8,839 nt of DNA from Bacilli bacterium (GTDB lineage Bacteria > Bacillota_I > Bacilli_A > RFN20 > CAG-288). Below the pieces are notes generated by a model that worked only from the letters and a program-made list of their open reading frames with translations, made no database searches and was not told the DNA's origin. The stretch covers positions 1 through 8,839 of the forward strand of contig CAAFJQ010000128.1 in the NCBI GenBank assembly GCA_900763245.1, in the 5' to 3' direction. This document shows positions 6,356 through 8,839 of the stretch, piece after piece; within the stretch, counting starts at the first letter, position 1; each line of letters starts with the position of its first letter. Position numbers and translations under genes: made by a program.

Positions 6356-6928
6356 ATGGCTACTAAAAAATTTACAAAACACGCCCAAAGAGTTCTCAAT
6401 CACAATCCGAATGTCGTGAAGTGCACAGAGAGCAAGATTTCTTTTACAGAAGAATTTGCTCTCAAAGTCGTTGATGCCTTAAAGGCAGGCGAAGATCCTT
6501 ACAAAGTCTTTGAAGATAATGAGATCTCGCTCCGTGTTCTTGGAAAGTCCCGTGTCAATGGCATCATTGGCCTCTGGAAATCCAAATATGAATTGGAAGA
6601 TCTTCCAAGAAGACGTGTTGTCAGAGAAAAAGCTGCTCCTGTCGAAACAGCGAAGGAAAGAAGGCAGAAAGTCCTTGAAAATGCCATTTCCGAAATCGAA
6701 AAGCTTGTTGCAGAACCTGCAACCTTAGAGTTGCCTGAAGGCGCCGATGATGAGTTGGTTCATTTCGCTGCCATCAAAAAGGTCTATGACTCCAAAACTA
6801 AAGTCATTGTCAAGGATGTCATCGAATATTATGGATATTCCTATATGAAGTATTATTCTTACTTGGAATCTCTTAAGCCCAAAGATACTTTTGTGAATAT
6901 TCTCAATCCGCACAATAAGAATAAATAA
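6356..6928 (+). CDS. IS3-OrfA-like HTH protein lacking a nuclease domain
   Basis: 190 residues. Residues 12-80 (HNPNVVKCTESKISFTEEF, then KAGEDPYKVFEDNEISLRVLG) follow the N-terminal HTH seen in OrfA of many clostridial IS3 transposases ('NPYV..v....i.yT.eFk...' ... 'G..p..IF...g.d...lG..R'). Residues 98-120 look like a short coiled coil. Residues 135-170 (AIKKVYDS..., ending YSYMKYYSYL) resemble the short 'I..l...y.i..lc...gvSrsgYYkWl' helical segment at the start of OrfB. No DDE/rve catalytic domain follows; the frame stops at 6928 and lemA begins 29 bp later. No IS ends flank it. It begins 11 bp after ftsH with a perfect AAAGGAGG (6343-6350), so it is co-transcribed. I infer a domesticated DNA-binding protein, not a mobile element. 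The family match is by pattern recognition only. Confidence 0.7.
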   Translation: MATKKFTKHAQRVLNHNPNVVKCTESKISFTEEFALKVVDALKAGEDPYKVFEDNEISLRVLGKSRVNGIIGLWKSKYELEDLPRRRVVREKAAPVETAKERRQKVLENAISEIEKLVAEPATLELPEGADDELVHFAAIKKVYDSKTKVIVKDVIEYYGYSYMKYYSYLESLKPKDTFVNILNPHNKNK

Positions 6929-6957
6929 AACACTTAAATAGGAAAGGGGGGAATCAC

Positions 6958-7536
6958 ATGCCTATTGGTACAATTGTCGGTATTGCTGTTGCCGTTATCG
7001 TCGTTCTTCTTATCATCATTGTCATCTCTTGGTGGATTAAGAAGATGAACTACTTCCGCAGACAGCAGGTCAAAATCAAAGAAGCTGCATCTGGAATCGA
7101 TGTCGCTTTGACAAAGAGATTTGATTTGCTCAGTAAGCAGTTGGATATCTGCAAAGGTTATGCCAAGCATGAGAATGAAACTCTTGTCGATGTCACAAAG
7201 ATGAGAGCCAATTATCATGAAGGAACCGGCGACGTCAAAGAGATGAGTGATTTCAATGCTCAGATGGATCAGGTTTCCAAGAGCATCAACATCGTCATCG
7301 AACGCTATCCTGAATTGAAGGCCAACACCATGTTCATCTCTCTTTCCAACTCCTGCGCCGATATCGAAGAACATTTACAGGCCAGCAGAAGATTGTACAA
7401 TGCTGACGTTTCTGAATATAATCAGGCTATCGTCACTTTCCCTGGTTCTATCGTTGCCAACAGCATTCATGCAACTGCTGCCGAATTCTTCAAGGCCGAT
7501 GAAGCAAAGCGTGAAGACGTCAAGATGTCCTTCTGA
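6958..7536 (+). CDS. lemA: LemA family membrane protein
   Basis: 192 residues, the usual LemA length. A single N-terminal membrane segment (about 4-27) with no cleavage site is followed by the four-helix LemA domain: IDVALTKRFDLLSKQLDICK (47-66) with GYAKHENETL (67-76), ERYPELKANTMFISL (115-129), EEHLQASRRLYNADVSEYN (137-155) and the closing FPGSIVA (161-167) to FFKADEAKREDVKMSF. The topology expected from the family is N-out or short N-terminal anchor with a soluble helical domain; the biochemical role of LemA is not firmly established, though in many bacteria it sits next to membrane proteases of the HtpX type. Its place in an ftsH transcript fits a membrane-stress or quality-control link (inference). 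The ribosome binding site is AAGGGGGG (6944-6951). It is followed by a terminator-like hairpin. Confidence 0.95.
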   Translation: MPIGTIVGIAVAVIVVLLIIIVISWWIKKMNYFRRQQVKIKEAASGIDVALTKRFDLLSKQLDICKGYAKHENETLVDVTKMRANYHEGTGDVKEMSDFNAQMDQVSKSINIVIERYPELKANTMFISLSNSCADIEEHLQASRRLYNADVSEYNQAIVTFPGSIVANSIHATAAEFFKADEAKREDVKMSF

Positions 7537-7558
7537 CTTGTAGAAAACCAATTAGAAC

Positions 7559-7585
7559 AATGGCAGTGTAAAAGCTGCCATTTTT
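7559..7585 (+). terminator. Terminator-like hairpin between lemA and tsaC
   Basis: AATGGCAG (7559-7566) pairs with CTGCCATT (7575-7582) around an 8-nt loop; a T5 run occupies 7581-7585. The tsaC ribosome binding site GGAGG (7586-7590) follows immediately. No clear promoter lies between the hairpin and tsaC, so partial read-through (attenuation) is the simplest way for tsaC and rpiB to be expressed from the ftsH promoter, unless a promoter lies inside lemA. Confidence 0.75.
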
Positions 7586-7594
7586 GGAGGAAAA

Positions 7595-8206
7595 ATGAAA
7601 ATATTGTCATTTGAAGACAAAGAAGCAAGAGAAATCGTTGAAGATGGATATGTTTTGGCTTTGCCAACAGAAACCGTTTATGGAGTCGGCGTGAGGTTTG
7701 ACGATGAAGAAGCATACGAAAGACTTTGCAAGGCCAAGAACAGAAGACCGGAGAAAGCAATCGCCGTTATGTGCTCTTCTTCTTTCCCGTTAGATAAATA
7801 CTTTGAGATTTCAGAAGGCGCAAAAAGGGTGATGGATAAATTTCTCCCTGGTCCGTTGACCTGTCTTGTCAAAGCCAAGGAGAGTGCTCCATATCAGACA
7901 CATCTCGGAACCGGGATTGCCGGAATCAGAATCCCAGCTAAGGAAGAACTTCTTTCTTTCCTTTCCTCTCTTCCTTTTGCACTTCAGGTGACAAGTGCAA
8001 ACATCTCCGGTGAACCTGCAACAGCGGAATTTTCCGAAGTCTATGAAACCTTCAAAGACAAAGAGGAAGTTCACGGCATCGTCAAAGGGACCTGTCAGAG
8101 CGGAACACCTACTACTGTCGTCGATCTGACAAAGGAAAAACCTATCATCATCCGCCAAGGCGACATAACGATGGAAGAGATCGAAAAAGCTTTTTATAAT
8201 AAATAA
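7595..8206 (+). CDS. tsaC: Threonylcarbamoyl-AMP synthase (TsaC/Sua5/YciO family)
   Basis: 203 residues, the short TsaC/YrdC form without the C-terminal Sua5 domain. The enzyme makes threonylcarbamoyl-AMP from Thr, bicarbonate and ATP, which the TsaBD complex transfers to A37 of ANN-decoding tRNAs (t6A). Visible motifs: LPTETVYGVG (23-32), a basic KAKNRRPEKA patch (46-55), FLPGPLT (83-89), GIRIP (110-114), TSANISGEP (133-141), TTVVDL (173-178) and IIRQG (185-189). These cover the nucleotide and threonine pocket. A YciO paralogue of unclear function cannot be excluded from motifs alone. GGAGG lies only 4 nt before the ATG. The rpiB start lies 22 bp after its stop, indicating co-transcription. 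Confidence 0.92.
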   Translation: MKILSFEDKEAREIVEDGYVLALPTETVYGVGVRFDDEEAYERLCKAKNRRPEKAIAVMCSSSFPLDKYFEISEGAKRVMDKFLPGPLTCLVKAKESAPYQTHLGTGIAGIRIPAKEELLSFLSSLPFALQVTSANISGEPATAEFSEVYETFKDKEEVHGIVKGTCQSGTPTTVVDLTKEKPIIIRQGDITMEEIEKAFYNK

Positions 8207-8228
8207 GGAAAAGAGAGGAAATTATTCT

Positions 8229-8666
8229 ATGAAAATCGCATTTGGATGTGACCACGGCGGATTCCCTGTCAAAGAATCCATCATTGAGATGCTGAAGAAA
8301 GAAGGACATGAAGTCATCGATTGCGGAACCTATTCTATGGATTCCTGCAATTATCCTGAATTCGCACATGCCTGTGCCGAAAAAGTCAAAAGCGGAGAAG
8401 CGGACAAAGGAATCTTGGTCTGCAGTTCCGGAGAAGGCGTCTGCATTGTCGCAAACAAAGTGAAAGGCATCCGTTGTGGACTTGGATACAATGATGATGT
8501 TTCTCATCTCATTGTCGAACATAATCATGCCAATATGATTGCCTTTGGCGCAAAGTTCATGAAAGAAGAAGATATCTTAAGAAGAATCAATATCTTCCTC
8601 AACGCTCATGAAGAACACGGAAGACATGATATCCGCGTCGAGATGATCAGTAAATTCGAAGCCTAA
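8229..8666 (+). CDS. rpiB: Ribose-5-phosphate isomerase B (RpiB/LacAB family)
   Basis: 145 residues, normal length for RpiB. It interconverts ribose 5-phosphate and ribulose 5-phosphate in the non-oxidative pentose phosphate pathway. N-terminal CDHGG (7-11) carries the conserved Asp-His pair. The active-site loop is CSSGEG (65-70) followed by VCIVANKVKGIR; C65 is in the place of the catalytic Cys, while the usual CGTGIG is replaced by CSSGEG, so a Glu enters the phosphate-binding loop region. EHNHANMIAFGAKF (97-110) matches the family's 'EHNDAN...G.R' segment with Asp to His. These changes make a related aldose/ketose isomerase such as LacA/LacB or an allose 6-phosphate enzyme a possible alternative. 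The ribosome binding site is GAGAGG (8213-8218). Last gene of the run before a hairpin terminator. Confidence 0.9.
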   Translation: MKIAFGCDHGGFPVKESIIEMLKKEGHEVIDCGTYSMDSCNYPEFAHACAEKVKSGEADKGILVCSSGEGVCIVANKVKGIRCGLGYNDDVSHLIVEHNHANMIAFGAKFMKEEDILRRINIFLNAHEEHGRHDIRVEMISKFEA

Positions 8667-8705
8667 TATATTAGTAATGATAAGCGTGGTGAAACAAAGT
8701 GGAGT

Positions 8706-8735
8706 GTACCGATAAGTTTGGACTAACTTGTAGAT
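8706..8735. mobile_element. Possible terminal repeat of an IS3 (IS150-group) element
   Basis: TGTACCG followed at 8717 by TTTGGAC resembles the ends of IS150-group elements, which begin TGTACTG and have GTTGGAC about 10 bp in. No transposase is recognisable in the 100 bp that remain and the other end is not in the window. If real, the element extends beyond 8839. A coincidental intergenic match is possible. Confidence 0.3.
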
Positions 8736-8745
8736 AAGATACAAC

Positions 8746-8809
8746 AGAAGCAATATGCAGGTCAATCGAAGTCATGGAAATGACGGAGATGGACCTGCTT
8801 TTTGCTTCT
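8746..8809 (+). terminator. Long hairpin with T-run downstream of rpiB
   Basis: Arms 8746-8763 and 8792-8809 pair at 16 of 18 positions; the core GCAGGTC (8757-8763) with GACCTGC (8792-8798) is followed by T5 (8799-8803). Inside, AUC/GAU pairs, then a purine-only GAA/GGA internal loop, then GTCAT (8771-8775) and ATGAC (8780-8784) capped by a GGAA tetraloop. As a plus-strand RNA it should act as the terminator of the ftsH-rpiB transcript, but it is more elaborate than a simple terminator. Confidence 0.65.
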
Positions 8810-8839
8810 CTTACGGCGTCCTTCCACGTCAAAACAGGC

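Noticed and set aside
8148..8528. 126-codon minus-strand frame across the tsaC-rpiB junction
   Set aside because: It shadows two clearly conserved genes and shows no domain or translation signal.
8667..8810. T-box or other riboswitch at the right end
   Set aside because: The conserved T-box bulge sequence and known riboswitch cores are not present; only a hairpin with a T-run is supported.
1..8839. CRISPR array, tRNA, rRNA or a defence island
   Set aside because: No regularly spaced direct repeats, no cloverleaf-like tRNA sequence and no recognisable defence genes were seen on either strand.

Overview
The window looks like chromosomal DNA from a low-to-moderate GC Firmicute. The combination of an EF-G-2 type GTPase, strong GGAGG ribosome binding sites, a CcpA-type cre palindrome and an IS3-like helix-turn-helix (HTH) protein is most like the Erysipelotrichia or neighbouring clostridia. 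That placement is inference from gene content and style; no rRNA or other phylogenetic marker is present.

Layout. Positions 1-144 hold the last 47 codons of an unrecognised gene, followed by a perfect 32-bp palindrome (158-189). Positions 267-662 encode a small HesB/IscA-like protein with a tail extremely rich in Cys and His. It converges on a minus-strand EF-G-2 paralogue (706-2760), and the two share a bidirectional terminator (680-707). The EF-G-2 gene has a cre-type palindrome just upstream of its ribosome binding site. It diverges from a plus-strand gene (2964-3350) for a DUF2188-like protein with a histone-H1-like Lys/Ala-rich N-terminus, which ends in its own terminator. A 333-bp intergenic region follows, with a terminator, a candidate operator and a strong promoter.

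That promoter starts a five-gene plus-strand run: ftsH (3684-6344), an IS3-OrfA-like HTH protein without a nuclease domain (6356-6928), lemA (6958-7536), a terminator-like hairpin, then tsaC/sua5-type threonylcarbamoyl-AMP synthase (7595-8206) and rpiB (8229-8666). FtsH and LemA are both membrane proteins and may cooperate in membrane protein quality control. TsaC (tRNA t6A) and RpiB (pentose phosphates) are housekeeping enzymes and probably share transcription only. The window ends in a long purine-bulged hairpin with a T-run and a sequence resembling the end of an IS150-group insertion sequence.

The most unusual items are: the FtsH, which has a dockerin/EF-hand-like calcium loop in an enlarged extracytoplasmic domain and an additional alpha/beta domain after the protease; the apparently domesticated transposase fragment directly downstream of it; and the HesB-like protein with its metal-binding tail. 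I do not see a defence system, CRISPR array, tRNA or rRNA in the window.
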